A stretch of 64,000 nucleotides of DNA from Chloracidobacterium sp. CP2_5A (GCA_002254845.1 NKPT01000001.1:77001-141000); one strand, 5' to 3'; numbered from the stretch's first letter, positions 15,970-25,529 are shown. A program made the numbers and translations. Notes: generated by a model not told the origin, from the sequence alone.

Positions 15970-18165
15970 TCAGCGGTCGTCGTCCCCGTTGGCGACGAGG
16001 CGATCCAGGCTGATGACGCCGGAGACATTCCGAATCGCGCGCATCACGCGCGAAAGATGCTGGGCGTCGTGCACATCAATCGTGATAGTGATGCGCCCGT
16101 AGCCGTCCGAGCCGACGCGGGCGTGGGATTCGCGGATGTTAGTTTTGATTTCGGCGACGGCGGTCGTCACATTGGCCAGGATGCCGGGACGGTTTTCAGT
16201 CGTGGCGGAAAGCGTCACCGGATACGTGGTCGTGCCTTCGGTCTCAATAACCCAATCCACGTCAATCATGCGCTCCCGGTTGATCATCAAGTTGGCGGCG
16301 TTCGCGCAGTCAGCCCGATGAATGGCAACGCCTTTTCCGCGGGTGATGTAGCCAATGATTTTCTCGCCCCGAATCGGCGAGCAGCAGCGCGCCCGAAACA
16401 CCAGCACTTCATCAATGCCGCGCACTTGAATGCGGTCGGGACCGAGCCGCAGATACTTTTTGACGAGCCGGCTGACTTTAGCCAGACCGTTAGCCGGCGT
16501 GCGCGCGCCGAGCGCCGTGAGCTTAGCCGGCGAAACGAACTTGGACAGCGCGTGGCGCGCTTCAAGCTTCCCGTAGCCAATGGCGGCAATCAGGTCCTCG
16601 TCGCGCTGGTAGCCGTGATCCTGCGCCACGCGGTTGAGGTCGCCCGCTTCCAGCAGCTTGCGCAGGTTGAGCTTGAGGCGGTCGGCTTCGCGCTCCAGCG
16701 ACTTGCGCCCGATTTCCAGCGACCGCTGGCGCTCGGTCTCGACCAAGTAGCGCCGAATCTTGTTCCGCGCGCGGGCGGTTTTGACCAGCTTTAGCCAGTC
16801 GCGGTTCGGCTTGCCGGTGGGCGAAGTCATGATTTCGACGACATCGCCGTTCTTGAGCTCGTACGACAGCTTGACAATGTTGCCGTTGACCTTCGCGCCG
16901 ACGCACTGCTGGCCGACATCGCTGTGGATAGCGTAGGCGAAATCAATTGGGCAGGATCCGCGCGGGAGCTCCAGCACCTTGCCCTTCGGCGTATAGGCGT
17001 AAACCTCATTGGGGTAGAGGTTGATTTTCAGCTCGTCCAGAAACTCGCGCGAGTCGGCGACTTCCTGCTGCCACTCCACCAGACGCTTGAGCCAAGCGTA
17101 AGCTTCGTGGTCCTCCTTGACTGCCGAGCGCCCTTCCTTGTAGCGCCAGTGCGCCGCGATGCCTTCCTCCGCGACCTTGTGCATCTCGGCCGTGCGAATT
17201 TGAACCTCAAAGGCGTGTCCGATATCCCCGACCACCGAGGTATGGAGCGACTGATAGAGGTTGTTGCGCGGAATGCCGATCCAGTCCTTGAATCGCCCCG
17301 GCACAGGCTTCCAGATGTTGTGCACCACCCCGACCGCCGCGTAACAGTCGGCGATGTCCTGGGTAATTACGCGCACGGCCATGAGGTCATAGACTTGGTC
17401 AATCGAGATCGCCTGCTGCTTGAGCTTGCGGTACAGGCTGTAGAGGCGCTTGATGCGCCCCTGAATTTCGACGATCTTGACGTTCTGCGTCGGGAGCGTC
17501 TCCGCAAGCGTCGCCCGGACGCGCGCCAGGTCGGCTTCAAGCGCGGGACGACGCTGATCTACGATGGATTTCAAATGGCGATAGTCGTCTGGATAAAGGT
17601 ATTGAAAGCTGAGGTCTTCAAGCTCGCCGCGAATTTTCCCCATGCCCAGCCGGTGCGCGATGGGCGCGTAAATGTCGAGCGTTTCCTGAGCCTTGGCCGC
17701 GCGCTTGTCCGGCGGCAGGTGGTCGAGCGTCCGCATGTTGTGCAGGCGGTCGGCAAGCTTGACGAGCACCACGCGGATGTCGTCCACCATCGCCAACAGC
17801 ATCTTGCGGACGGTTTCAGCCTGCCGCTCCTCGCGCGAGGTGTACTCAATGTTGGAGATCTTGGTCAGCCCGTCCACTAAGTGGGCGATCTCCGCGCCAA
17901 ACTGAGCGCGAAGCTCGTCAAGCGTAACGTGGGTGTCTTCAACGACATCGTGGAGCAGCCCGGTAGTAACGCAGATGACATCCAGGCGCATGTCGGCCAG
18001 GATATAAGCAACCGCGAGCGGGTGCATCAGATACGGCTCGCCGGATTTGCGCACCTGTCCCTTGTGCATTTGCGCCGACAGCAGATACGCCCGACGCAGG
18101 AGGTCAAGGTCAGCGTTCGGGTGATAGCGCTCGACTTTCTCGGCGATGTCTTCAAATCGAATCAC
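15970..18165 (-). CDS. Bifunctional (p)ppGpp synthetase/hydrolase (RelA/SpoT family)
   Basis: A 731-residue long Rel protein. The N-terminal HD hydrolase has GQVRKSGEPYLMHP and HDVVEDT (HDxxED); the synthetase shows RIKRLYSLYRKLK, DLMAVRVI and the EVQIRTAEMHKVAEEGIAAH segment; TGS (about 385-450), helical/zinc-finger-like and C-terminal ACT domains follow. Because both catalytic halves look intact it should make and degrade the stringent-response alarmone. It is the only such gene in the window. It converges on the amine oxidase gene with 13 bases between stops. Confidence 0.97.
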   Translation of the reverse strand: MIRFEDIAEKVERYHPNADLDLLRRAYLLSAQMHKGQVRKSGEPYLMHPLAVAYILADMRLDVICVTTGLLHDVVEDTHVTLDELRAQFGAEIAHLVDGLTKISNIEYTSREERQAETVRKMLLAMVDDIRVVLVKLADRLHNMRTLDHLPPDKRAAKAQETLDIYAPIAHRLGMGKIRGELEDLSFQYLYPDDYRHLKSIVDQRRPALEADLARVRATLAETLPTQNVKIVEIQGRIKRLYSLYRKLKQQAISIDQVYDLMAVRVITQDIADCYAAVGVVHNIWKPVPGRFKDWIGIPRNNLYQSLHTSVVGDIGHAFEVQIRTAEMHKVAEEGIAAHWRYKEGRSAVKEDHEAYAWLKRLVEWQQEVADSREFLDELKINLYPNEVYAYTPKGKVLELPRGSCPIDFAYAIHSDVGQQCVGAKVNGNIVKLSYELKNGDVVEIMTSPTGKPNRDWLKLVKTARARNKIRRYLVETERQRSLEIGRKSLEREADRLKLNLRKLLEAGDLNRVAQDHGYQRDEDLIAAIGYGKLEARHALSKFVSPAKLTALGARTPANGLAKVSRLVKKYLRLGPDRIQVRGIDEVLVFRARCCSPIRGEKIIGYITRGKGVAIHRADCANAANLMINRERMIDVDWVIETEGTTTYPVTLSATTENRPGILANVTTAVAEIKTNIRESHARVGSDGYGRITITIDVHDAQHLSRVMRAIRNVSGVISLDRLVANGDDDR

Positions 18166-18282
18166 GGTAGCGCGCCTCGCGGAATGCCGCGGCCCTTGGC
18201 AACAATTATCAGGGGAGTTAACTATAACGCGCCGAGCAAGAATCCGCTGTATAACTTACCTTAACCAACGGAAAAATCAGCG

Positions 18283-19242
18283 ATGCCTATGACGACGAGA
18301 ATTCTGGCGGCTTGGATGAGCTTGTTCGCGATGGTCTTTCTGGTTACCGGGCTTTTCGAGGCTTGGGGGCGAGCCCAGGAGGACATCGTGCTGCGCGGGA
18401 ATCTCGTGATGATTGAAGTCACCGTCACCGATCTTGAGGGACGCCCGCTGACCGGACTGCGCCGCGATGATTTTCTCGTTTACGAAGAGGGCAAGCCGCG
18501 CCGCATCGAATTCTTCCAAGCGAACGGGGAGCAGGCGCTGCGCCCGCTGGCCGTGGTGTTCGCGTTTGACGTTTCGGGCAGCGTGACCCCGGAAGAGGTC
18601 GCGCTCCAGCGCCGCGCGCTGGAGGCGTTTCTCGCGGAGCGGCACCCTGACTCCGTCTTCGCTCTGCTGACGTTCAACAACGAGGTGCGCGTTCTCGAAG
18701 GCTTTACCAAAGAGCCGCGCAAGCTGCTGGCCAAGCTGGATCGCTTCAGGGGCTTCGGCGGCTCGACGCGCCTGTTCGACGCCGTGGATAAATCCGTCAG
18801 CCTTTTCAAACAAGCGCCCAAGCAGCGCGCCGGGCGCCTTCTGCGGCGACTGGTCATCGTGTTGACGGACGGCTTTGACAGCGCCAGCAACGTCAACCTG
18901 GACGACTTGCTGCAACGGGTCAATCAGCAGGAGGTGACGGTGTACAGCGTGACCTCGCCATCCTATACCCTCACCGTCGCCGGACGGGTGCGCGTGCTGA
19001 CGCCGCTTGACGCGGCGCGCCTCGTGCCACTCACCGGCGGGCGCGACTTTCCTATGGTGCCGGGCAAGGACTATAGCGATTCCTTTCGGGCCATCGCGAG
19101 GGACGCGGCAACCAGCTACACGCTGGCGTACGAGCCGGAGGCGGCGGAGGGGCAAGCGGGCTTTCGGCGAATTTCGGTGCGCCTGCGGCACCCGGACGCG
19201 GTCGTGCGCGCCAGCCGCGAGGGATATTACGCCCAGCCCTAG
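18283..19242 (+). CDS. Secreted VWFA-related domain protein (acidobacterial type)
   Basis: A 319-residue protein with an N-terminal signal sequence (about 1-31) and a von Willebrand factor A domain. The metal-ion-dependent adhesion site reads FDVSGSV (DxSxS) with a distal TDGFD. The preceding IEVTVTDLEGRPLTGLRRDD module is characteristic of the VWFA-related family that is greatly expanded in Acidobacteria, which is one taxonomic hint in this window. Likely an extracytoplasmic binding or adhesion protein; ligand unknown. It is divergent from rel with 117 bases between. Confidence 0.9.
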   Translation: MPMTTRILAAWMSLFAMVFLVTGLFEAWGRAQEDIVLRGNLVMIEVTVTDLEGRPLTGLRRDDFLVYEEGKPRRIEFFQANGEQALRPLAVVFAFDVSGSVTPEEVALQRRALEAFLAERHPDSVFALLTFNNEVRVLEGFTKEPRKLLAKLDRFRGFGGSTRLFDAVDKSVSLFKQAPKQRAGRLLRRLVIVLTDGFDSASNVNLDDLLQRVNQQEVTVYSVTSPSYTLTVAGRVRVLTPLDAARLVPLTGGRDFPMVPGKDYSDSFRAIARDAATSYTLAYEPEAAEGQAGFRRISVRLRHPDAVVRASREGYYAQP

Positions 19243-19271
19243 CGGGCGGCGCGCGTCAGCCTGGCCGCTTG

Positions 19272-19293
19272 TGGACAGCCGCGCGGCTGTCCA
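19272..19293. repeat. 22-bp perfect palindrome between convergent genes
   Basis: TGGACAGCCGC is followed immediately by its exact reverse complement. It lies 30 bases after the VWFA stop and 84 bases beyond the stop of the converging gene. It could act as a bidirectional hairpin (no T-run is present) or as a dimer-binding operator. Confidence 0.85.
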
Positions 19294-19376
19294 TCCCAAG
19301 GGCGGAGCGGTTCGGGATGAAGCCGTCCCTGGCGACCTCGGCAATGCCTCTCCGCTACGCCCTTGCGGAACGAAAG

Positions 19377-20255
19377 CTAACGAATGCTCGCCGCAATCCG
19401 AAGCCCAACTGAATCGAGCTTGATCTCCGGGTCAAGCTTATAGCGCACCGCCGACCGACAGGCGGCCGCGTTGGCGAGATAGGAACCGCCGCGCACCACG
19501 CGCCACGTGCCGTTGCTTGGCCCGGTCGGGTCATCCGACGATGACTTTTTGTAGTAGAGGTCGTCGTACCAATCCTGACACCACTCGCGCGCATTGCCGT
19601 GCATGTCGTGCAGCCCGAATGCATTCGGGGCTTTCTTGCCGACCGGCTTGGTCTTTCCGCCGGCGTTTTCGAAATACCAAGCGGAGGCGTTGAGATCGCC
19701 CGCGTATTTGCCGGTCGTCCCGGCGCGGCAGGCGTATTCCCACTCAGCTTCCGTCGGCAGACGGTAAAAGAGCGGGTCGCCCGCGTCATTGAGGCGCTGG
19801 ATGAACGCCTGCGCGTCCTTCCAGGACACGCTGTCTACCGGCAAGTCGTCGCCGACGAACTTGCTGGGGTTGTTGCCCATGATTTGCTTCCACTGGGCTT
19901 GCGTGACTTCATACTTGCCGAGATAAAACGGCTGGCTAATGACGACGCGGCGCGTTGGCTGCTCATCCGGCTCGCCGCTGGAATCGCCCATCGTGAATTC
20001 GCCAGCCGGAATGAGGACGAGTTCAATGCCCCCAACGCCGGCCATGGTTTTCGGCAAGTTGGCAGGATCGAGCGGCTGAGCCGCGCTTTTCGCGCGCGGG
20101 GCGACGCCCGCGACTCCGCCGCCTGGATTCGCTGCATCGCGGTCGCAGCCCGCGCTTGCAAGCCAACACGTCAGTAAAATACACCAGCCGGCTAGCGCCG
20201 AGCGGCGGCGCAGCGCAGCGAATTCCCTCGCCGTTGTCGCGTCTTTCCTCAACAT
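19377..20255 (-). CDS. Lipoprotein with formylglycine-generating enzyme (SUMF1) fold
   Basis: A 292-residue protein. The N-terminus is a signal peptide with a lipobox (LASAGC, Cys about 39), so it is lipid-anchored. The rest is the FGE-sulfatase domain: LVLIPAGEFTMGDSSGEPDEQP, GKYEVTQAQW, LPTEAEWEYACRAGT, NAFGLHDMHGNAREW, and RVVRGGSY. Many bacterial members of this family are binding modules, and no sulfatase lies nearby; the two cysteines that bind copper in true FGE are not evident at the C-terminus. Role is therefore open. It stands alone between repeats. Confidence 0.88.
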   Translation of the reverse strand: MLRKDATTAREFAALRRRSALAGWCILLTCWLASAGCDRDAANPGGGVAGVAPRAKSAAQPLDPANLPKTMAGVGGIELVLIPAGEFTMGDSSGEPDEQPTRRVVISQPFYLGKYEVTQAQWKQIMGNNPSKFVGDDLPVDSVSWKDAQAFIQRLNDAGDPLFYRLPTEAEWEYACRAGTTGKYAGDLNASAWYFENAGGKTKPVGKKAPNAFGLHDMHGNAREWCQDWYDDLYYKKSSSDDPTGPSNGTWRVVRGGSYLANAAACRSAVRYKLDPEIKLDSVGLRIAASIR

Positions 20256-20365
20256 TCTCGCGTCTCCTTAACTCGAACTAGCGCGAAAAGCGATGGCGCA
20301 GCGCCTCGCCTACCGCCGCCCAAAAGTAAAGACGTCAAGTCGCGGCTTGAATCCTGAGCCGTCTA

Positions 20366-20393
20366 ATAGCCTCGATGAGATAGCCTCGATGAG
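20366..20393. repeat. 14-bp perfect tandem duplication
   Basis: ATAGCCTCGATGAG occurs twice back to back (20366-20379 and 20380-20393). Confidence 0.95.
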
Positions 20394-20534
20394 ACCGGAA
20401 ACGCCTTAACTCTACGTTACAAAACGCCGTCTTTTCCGGAAAAACGAGCGCCTATCCGGTCGCCAAGCCGGGCGATTGACCCAGGTCGGGTCTGCCTGGC
20501 GCCCGCCGCCCAGGTTGCGCGGAAAGGATCTTGA

Positions 20535-20700
20535 TGAAGTTAGAAATCGGCTCGCGATTGCGGAGCTGCCGCTCGCCAAAGGGCCCCCGACGCTACGCGC
20601 GCCGACAAGCAGGGCAATACGGCGCTTTCGCTGGCGCGCGGGCAAGACCATAAGGCCAGGACGACATGATCGAGCTTCTGCAGCGTCATGGGGCGCGGCG
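20535..20700 (+). pseudogene. Ankyrin-repeat protein remnant
   Basis: In successive plus-strand frames one reads RLAIAELPLAKG, then DKQGNTALSLARGQDH, then MIELLQRHGA. Put in order these spell one and a half ankyrin repeats (G-x-TAL-x-LA and the following helix ending LL-x-x-GA), but frame changes near 20600 and 20665 and a TGA break them. No start codon or complete domain remains. Confidence 0.5.
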
Positions 20701-20825
20701 AAGCGGGCGGCAACGTCAATCGCCGTTCCGGAGGAGCTTGGAAAGCGCGCAGGCCGCGCCAGTTTGCAAGCCGCGCCGCTTTCAGCGTAAAAATCCCTCC
20801 ACCATACCTTGAGGAGAGACTCGCC

Positions 20826-21404
20826 ATGGCGCTCACGCTATCTGCAATGCCGGCGCTCGGCGCGCCAGCCCCGGATTTCACGCTCGCCGATGTCGCCACC
20901 GGACGCGAGGTTTCGCTGGCGACCTTTGCCGACTGTCCCGCGCTGCTCGTGATGTTTATTTGCCGGCACTGCCCCTACGTCAAGCACATCGAGACCGAGC
21001 TGGCCCGGCTGGCCAACGAGTATGTCGCCAAGGGCGTCGGCGTCATTGCCATTAGCTCCAATGACGCCGCGGCCTACCCCGATGACGCGCCGGACTCGCT
21101 CAAAGCCATGGCGCGCGAGCTGGGCTTTCAGTTTCCCTATGCCTACGACGAAACGCAGGAGGTCGCCAAGGCTTTTCAAGCGGCCTGCACGCCGGATTTC
21201 TTTGTCTATGACCGCGAGCGAAAGCTCGTCTATCGCGGACAGATGGATGACAGCCGTCCCGGCAACGGCCGTCCCGTCACCGGCGATGACCTTCGGCGCG
21301 CGCTCGACGCCGCGCTGGCCGGCGAGCCGCCCCTAGCCGACCAAAAGCCGAGCGTTGGCTGCAACATCAAGTGGCGACCGGGCAACGCGCCGGCTTACGC
21401 CTAA
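20826..21404 (+). CDS. Thioredoxin-fold peroxiredoxin-like protein
   Basis: A 192-residue AhpC/TSA-type thioredoxin-fold protein. The redox motif is CRHC at 46-49 in LLVMFICRHCPYVKH; this CxxC group (often annotated thioredoxin family protein) is common in bacteria and phototrophs, and ends with the conserved SVGCNIKW. It probably acts as a cytoplasmic thiol reductase or peroxidase; no signal peptide is present. The ATG was chosen because GAGGAGA lies 10 bases upstream and the family begins there. The riboflavin synthase gene follows 8 bases later. Confidence 0.88.
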   Translation: MALTLSAMPALGAPAPDFTLADVATGREVSLATFADCPALLVMFICRHCPYVKHIETELARLANEYVAKGVGVIAISSNDAAAYPDDAPDSLKAMARELGFQFPYAYDETQEVAKAFQAACTPDFFVYDRERKLVYRGQMDDSRPGNGRPVTGDDLRRALDAALAGEPPLADQKPSVGCNIKWRPGNAPAYA

Positions 21405-21412
21405 CGCCGCCC

Positions 21413-22054
21413 ATGTTCACCGGACTCATCGAGGAAGTCGGGCGCGTTACACGCCTTGACCGCCGGGCAAGCGGCGGCGTTGTCTGCGTCGCGGCGCAGA
21501 CCGTCATGGAAGGCGCAAAGCTCGGCGACAGCATCGCTGTCAACGGCGTCTGCCTCACCGTCACGTCGCTGACGGCGAGCGGCTTTACGGCCGACGCCTC
21601 CGAAGAAACGCTGCGGGTATCAAACCTGGGCGAGTTGCAACCGGGCGACGGCGTCAACCTGGAGCGCGCCCTGGCCGTTGGCGCGCGGCTGGGCGGCCAC
21701 ATCGTGCAGGGCCACGTGGACGCCGTCGGGCGGTTTCTGGCGCGCCGACCCAGCGGCAACTCGGTCCTGATGCGCTTCGGCTTCCCGCCGGAGATCGGGC
21801 GCTATTTGGTTCACAAGGGGAGCGTCGCCGTAGATGGCGTCAGCCTGACCGTGGCGGCGCTGGGCGATGACTGGTTTGAAATTGCCGTCATCCCGACAAC
21901 GCTTGACTGGACGACGCTGCCCCGGCTCAAGCCCGGCGCGGCCGTCAACTTGGAAGCCGATGTGCTGGCGAAGCACGTTGAGCGATTGCTGCATTACACA
22001 TCGCCCACAGCGCCCCGGCTGACGGCGGAGCGCCTGCGCGAACTGGGCTACTGA
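21413..22054 (+). CDS. ribE: Riboflavin synthase, alpha chain
   Basis: A 213-residue enzyme of normal length. It starts with the invariant MFTGLIEEVG and has two homologous barrels, each with the signature SIAVNGVCLTVTSL (first) and GSVAVDGVSLTVAAL (second), plus GGHIVQGHVD. It dismutates two 6,7-dimethyl-8-ribityllumazine molecules to riboflavin. No FMN riboswitch is visible upstream and no other rib gene is in the window, so it is regulated separately here. Its end overlaps the convergent M16 protease gene by 7 bases. Confidence 0.96.
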   Translation: MFTGLIEEVGRVTRLDRRASGGVVCVAAQTVMEGAKLGDSIAVNGVCLTVTSLTASGFTADASEETLRVSNLGELQPGDGVNLERALAVGARLGGHIVQGHVDAVGRFLARRPSGNSVLMRFGFPPEIGRYLVHKGSVAVDGVSLTVAALGDDWFEIAVIPTTLDWTTLPRLKPGAAVNLEADVLAKHVERLLHYTSPTAPRLTAERLRELGY

Positions 22055-23508
22055 CCGTCCGCCGTCCGAGCCGGCTCGCCGATCAGTTCCGCTTCCGTTA
22101 GGCTCAGGCTGGCCTGCGCCTCCGGCGACATCAGCGCCACGGTCACATGCGGCCGCCCGATGACGTACTTGCGCAGGTAACGCTGAATGTCCGCCCGCGA
22201 GGTCGCGCGCAGCGTCGGGAGGTATCCGCGGAAGTAATCCAGCCCCGTCGAGGCCCACCAGAAACTCAGCGAATGAATATGCTCGCTGACTTTCTCGCGC
22301 GAAAACAAATCGTCGGCTTCGAGCAGGATTTTGGCGACGGCAAGCTCTTCGTCAGTGAAGTAGTCCGCGTCGGCGAAGCGCCCGATTTCGGCGTAAACGG
22401 CCTTGAGCGCGGCGCGGGCTTTGTCCGGCGTCGTTTGTAAGGTGAGCGTAATCGGCCCGACGTTGCGCTGCGTGAGATATATCAAATCCACGCCCGTCGT
22501 CAGCCCGCTGTCCACAAGCGCCCGCTGGAAACGCGAGTTCGGCTGCCGCAGGATGAATGAAAAGACGTCCGCCGCGTAGGTCGCCGCGTCGTCCTTGCCG
22601 ATTGAAGGCCCGTGCCAGCCGATTTGGAGCGTCACGGTTTGCACCGGCTGGGCGACAACGACGCCTTCGCTCTTCTCCAGCGGCGGATGCTCGACAAGCG
22701 GATATTTCTCAAAGGGATCGTCGCCGCGCGGCCAGTCGCCGAAATACTGCGCCACGAGCCGAAACGCTTCTTCGGGCTGTACGTCGCCGGCTACCAGCAC
22801 CGCCGCGTTGTTCGGGATGTAGTAGCGCCGCTGAATAAGCCGCATCTGGCTGGTCGTGGCGTTGGCGACGGTTTCGCGCGTCCCCAACGGATTTTTGCGG
22901 CTCGTGTATTTGGCGAACAGCCGCCGCGTCATTTCCGTCGAAAGGTAGTGGTAGGGGCTGGACTCATTGCGGTCAATCTCGCCCAGCACGACCTCCTTTT
23001 CGCGGGCGAACTCTTCCTCGTCAAAGGCTGGATACAACGCGGCATCGCGCATGAAGCGCAGCGCCGTCGGCAGGTGGCGGCTCAGCGTTGTGAAGTGGTA
23101 GTTGACCAGCTCGGTCTGCGTCGCGCCGTTATAAATGATGCCCAACTCGCCAATGGCTCGCAGGTATTCTTCCTGATTTTTCACGGCGCGGTTGGCCTTG
23201 AAAAACATGTGCTCATAGAGATGCGACAGGCCGTTGAGCTCGGGCGGCTCGGTGTATGACCCGTTCCGACAAGCCAGTTCAATCGTCACCAGCGGCACGG
23301 CGTGGTCTTCGTAGACGATGACTTCCAGCCCGTTGGCGAGACGGCGGTTGAAGAGCTGGGCGTATTCGGTCGGCGCGCGCGCGGCGGACGGGCGAACAGG
23401 AGCGGGCTTGGGCTTCTGGACGGCCCGGGAGGTCGCGCCCGGCGGCAGGGACCATCCCGGCGCGGGCAGCAGGAGCAAAAGCGACAGGGTAACGAGCCGG
23501 AGGCGCAT
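22048..23508 (-). CDS. Secreted M16 (insulinase/pitrilysin) family zinc peptidase
   Basis: A 486-residue protein with an N-terminal signal peptide (about 1-20) and the inverted zinc motif HxxEH seen as HLYEH in GLSHLYEHMFFK, with the downstream Glu in the EKEVVLGEIDR helix. The second half has the non-catalytic M16 fold. Family members degrade peptides or signal sequences in the periplasm, often as heterodimers with a second inactive chain; no partner gene is adjacent, although a 2-domain single chain would suffice. Expressed leftward from a spacer shared with the ABC exporter gene. Confidence 0.92.
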   Translation of the reverse strand: MRLRLVTLSLLLLLPAPGWSLPPGATSRAVQKPKPAPVRPSAARAPTEYAQLFNRRLANGLEVIVYEDHAVPLVTIELACRNGSYTEPPELNGLSHLYEHMFFKANRAVKNQEEYLRAIGELGIIYNGATQTELVNYHFTTLSRHLPTALRFMRDAALYPAFDEEEFAREKEVVLGEIDRNESSPYHYLSTEMTRRLFAKYTSRKNPLGTRETVANATTSQMRLIQRRYYIPNNAAVLVAGDVQPEEAFRLVAQYFGDWPRGDDPFEKYPLVEHPPLEKSEGVVVAQPVQTVTLQIGWHGPSIGKDDAATYAADVFSFILRQPNSRFQRALVDSGLTTGVDLIYLTQRNVGPITLTLQTTPDKARAALKAVYAEIGRFADADYFTDEELAVAKILLEADDLFSREKVSEHIHSLSFWWASTGLDYFRGYLPTLRATSRADIQRYLRKYVIGRPHVTVALMSPEAQASLSLTEAELIGEPARTADGQ

Positions 23509-23702
23509 GGCGGAGGCCTGTGATGCGGTGGCATGCCCGGCGCTGTTTCAGCCGGGCCGGGGGTTATCTTGGCGAGCGCGCCCGTCCGCGTCAACGCCGG
23601 CTGAAGCGACGTGTCAACCGCATCCAACTCGGCTATAAACACGCTTTCGCGCCCGGGCTTGCGCCGGCCGCACCTTCGCGCTCGCTCGCGGCATTCGCCC
23701 GT

Positions 23703-25508
23703 ATGACGCCATCCACGCCGAACGCCTCGCTCGCTCCGCCGCCAACGCAACCGCCGCCGCCGTGGCAACGACTCATCGGCTTTTGCGCGCCCTACTGGGG
23801 AAGTTTCGCGCTGGGCGGCCTGTTTATTTTGGCGAGCGCCTACGCCAACCGCCTGTCGCCGCAGGTCATTCGGACGGCCGTGGATGACCTGCGGTCCGAC
23901 ATCACGCAGGAAAAAGTGGCGCGCTACGCGCTGCTGGTCGTCGGCATCGCGGCGGTTCGGGGCCTGTTTTTATTCTGGCAGCGGCGCATTCTTATCAACC
24001 GCTCGCGGGACATCGAGTATGACCTGCGCAACGCTTTTTACGCGCACCTGCAACAGCAGCCGCCGGCGTTCTTTCAACGTCAGCGGATTGGCGATCTGAT
24101 GTCGCGCGCCACGAACGACATTGGGGCCGTCCGCATGCTCATTGGGCCGGCAGCGCTTTACGGTCTCAACACGCTGTTCACCGTGGCGCTGGTTCTGCCG
24201 TCCATGGTCGCCATCAATGCCGCGCTTACGTCCTTTGCCCTCATCACCCTGCCGCTGGCGGCCGCGGCGACGAAGTATTTTGGCGCGCGCATCCATGAGC
24301 GTTCGGAGCAAATTCAGGAATACTTCGGACTCGTGACGGCCAAGGCGCAGGAAAACTTTTCAAGCACGCGCATTGTGCGCGCCTTCGCGCAGGAAGCCGC
24401 TGAGGAAGCCGCCTTTGACGCCATGAACCGCGAGTTTGTCCGGCGCAACCTGCAACTGGTCAAGCTGTCGGCGCTGTTTCGCCCCATCCTGGACATTTTG
24501 TTCGGGCTGGGGCCGGCGATTGCGCTGTGGTATGGCGGGCGGCTTGTCCTGCGCGACGAGCTGACGCTGGGGCAGTTTGTGGAGTTCAACCTCTACCTGA
24601 CGATGCTGGTCTGGCCGATGATTGCGCTGGGGTGGGTCATCAACCTGACGCAGCGCGGCCTAGCAAGCATGGGGCGGCTTTCCAAAATCCTTGACGAAGC
24701 GCCGGCCATCCGCGACGCGACGGCCGCCTCGGATTTGCCGCCCATCAAGGGCGACATCGAGCTTCGTCATCTAACCTTCGCCTATCCCGGTCACGACGGC
24801 GAGCCGCGACCGCCGGCGCTGCGCGACCTGTCGCTCATGATTCCGCGCGGCGCGACGCTGGCCATCATCGGCCCGACGGGGGCTGGAAAGAGCACGCTGG
24901 CGAACCTGCTGCCTCGCTTGCTCGACGCGCCGCCAGGGACGCTCTTGATTGACGGCCGCCCCATCCGCGACTACCCGCTCGATCAACTCCGCGCCGCCAT
25001 TGGCTACGCGCAGCAGGAAAGCTTTCTCTTCAGCGACACCATCGCCGCTAACATTGCCTTCGGCGTCGAGCAGGCGTCGCCGGAAGCGATCGCGCAGGCA
25101 GCCGAGCAGGCCGGTTTGCGCGAGGATGTCGAGCGCTTTCCAAACGGCTTTGAAACCATCGTCGGCGAGCGCGGCATCACGCTGTCCGGCGGGCAAAAGC
25201 AGCGGACGGCGCTGGCGCGCGCGCTCTTGCGCAATCCGAAAATTCTGATTCTCGACGACGCGCTGTCGGCGGTGGATACCGACACCGAAGCCCGCATTCT
25301 GGAGCATTTGCGCCACGTCAGGCGCGACCGAACCACCATCCTCATCGCCCATCGGATTTCAACCGTCAAGGATGCCGATCATATCGTGTTTCTCGAAGAG
25401 GGGCGGATTATCGAGCAGGGGACGCACGCGCAGCTTCTCGCCCTGGGCGGGCGGTACGCGGCGCTGTACGAGCGGCAGAAGCTCGAAGCCGAACTCGCCG
25501 CGCTCTGA
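23703..25508 (+). CDS. ABC transporter, fused permease/ATPase (MsbA/MDR-like exporter)
   Basis: A 601-residue half-transporter: six membrane helices (about 25-320) followed by an ATPase domain with Walker A GPTGAGKST, Q-loop QQESFLFSD, signature LSGGQKQR, Walker B ILILDDALSAVD and the switch His in IAHR. It works as a homodimer exporting lipids, peptides or drugs. The ATG at 23703 was chosen because the upstream codons are Arg/Ala-rich without similarity. It is followed after 21 bases by murJ on the same strand, so the pair may be co-transcribed and a lipid substrate is plausible but not shown. Confidence 0.93.
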   Translation: MTPSTPNASLAPPPTQPPPPWQRLIGFCAPYWGSFALGGLFILASAYANRLSPQVIRTAVDDLRSDITQEKVARYALLVVGIAAVRGLFLFWQRRILINRSRDIEYDLRNAFYAHLQQQPPAFFQRQRIGDLMSRATNDIGAVRMLIGPAALYGLNTLFTVALVLPSMVAINAALTSFALITLPLAAAATKYFGARIHERSEQIQEYFGLVTAKAQENFSSTRIVRAFAQEAAEEAAFDAMNREFVRRNLQLVKLSALFRPILDILFGLGPAIALWYGGRLVLRDELTLGQFVEFNLYLTMLVWPMIALGWVINLTQRGLASMGRLSKILDEAPAIRDATAASDLPPIKGDIELRHLTFAYPGHDGEPRPPALRDLSLMIPRGATLAIIGPTGAGKSTLANLLPRLLDAPPGTLLIDGRPIRDYPLDQLRAAIGYAQQESFLFSDTIAANIAFGVEQASPEAIAQAAEQAGLREDVERFPNGFETIVGERGITLSGGQKQRTALARALLRNPKILILDDALSAVDTDTEARILEHLRHVRRDRTTILIAHRISTVKDADHIVFLEEGRIIEQGTHAQLLALGGRYAALYERQKLEAELAAL

Positions 25509-25529
25509 CGAGACCCGGAGAAGACGCGC

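Larger units (their letters stand above)
20256..20825. other. Spacer with tandem duplication and decayed ankyrin-repeat gene
   Basis: This 570-base stretch has no intact gene. It contains a 14-bp tandem duplication, a 12-bp palindrome (TTTTCCGGAAAA, 20432-20443) and remnants of an ankyrin-repeat coding sequence just before the thioredoxin-like gene. Confidence 0.6.

Noticed and set aside
15892-17880. Long plus-strand open frames opposite rel.
   Set aside because: They mirror the rel coding sequence in GC-rich DNA and encode no recognisable protein.
20826-22054. FMN riboswitch ahead of the riboflavin synthase gene.
   Set aside because: The gene starts 8 bases after the thioredoxin-like gene and no RFN-like conserved elements are seen upstream of either.
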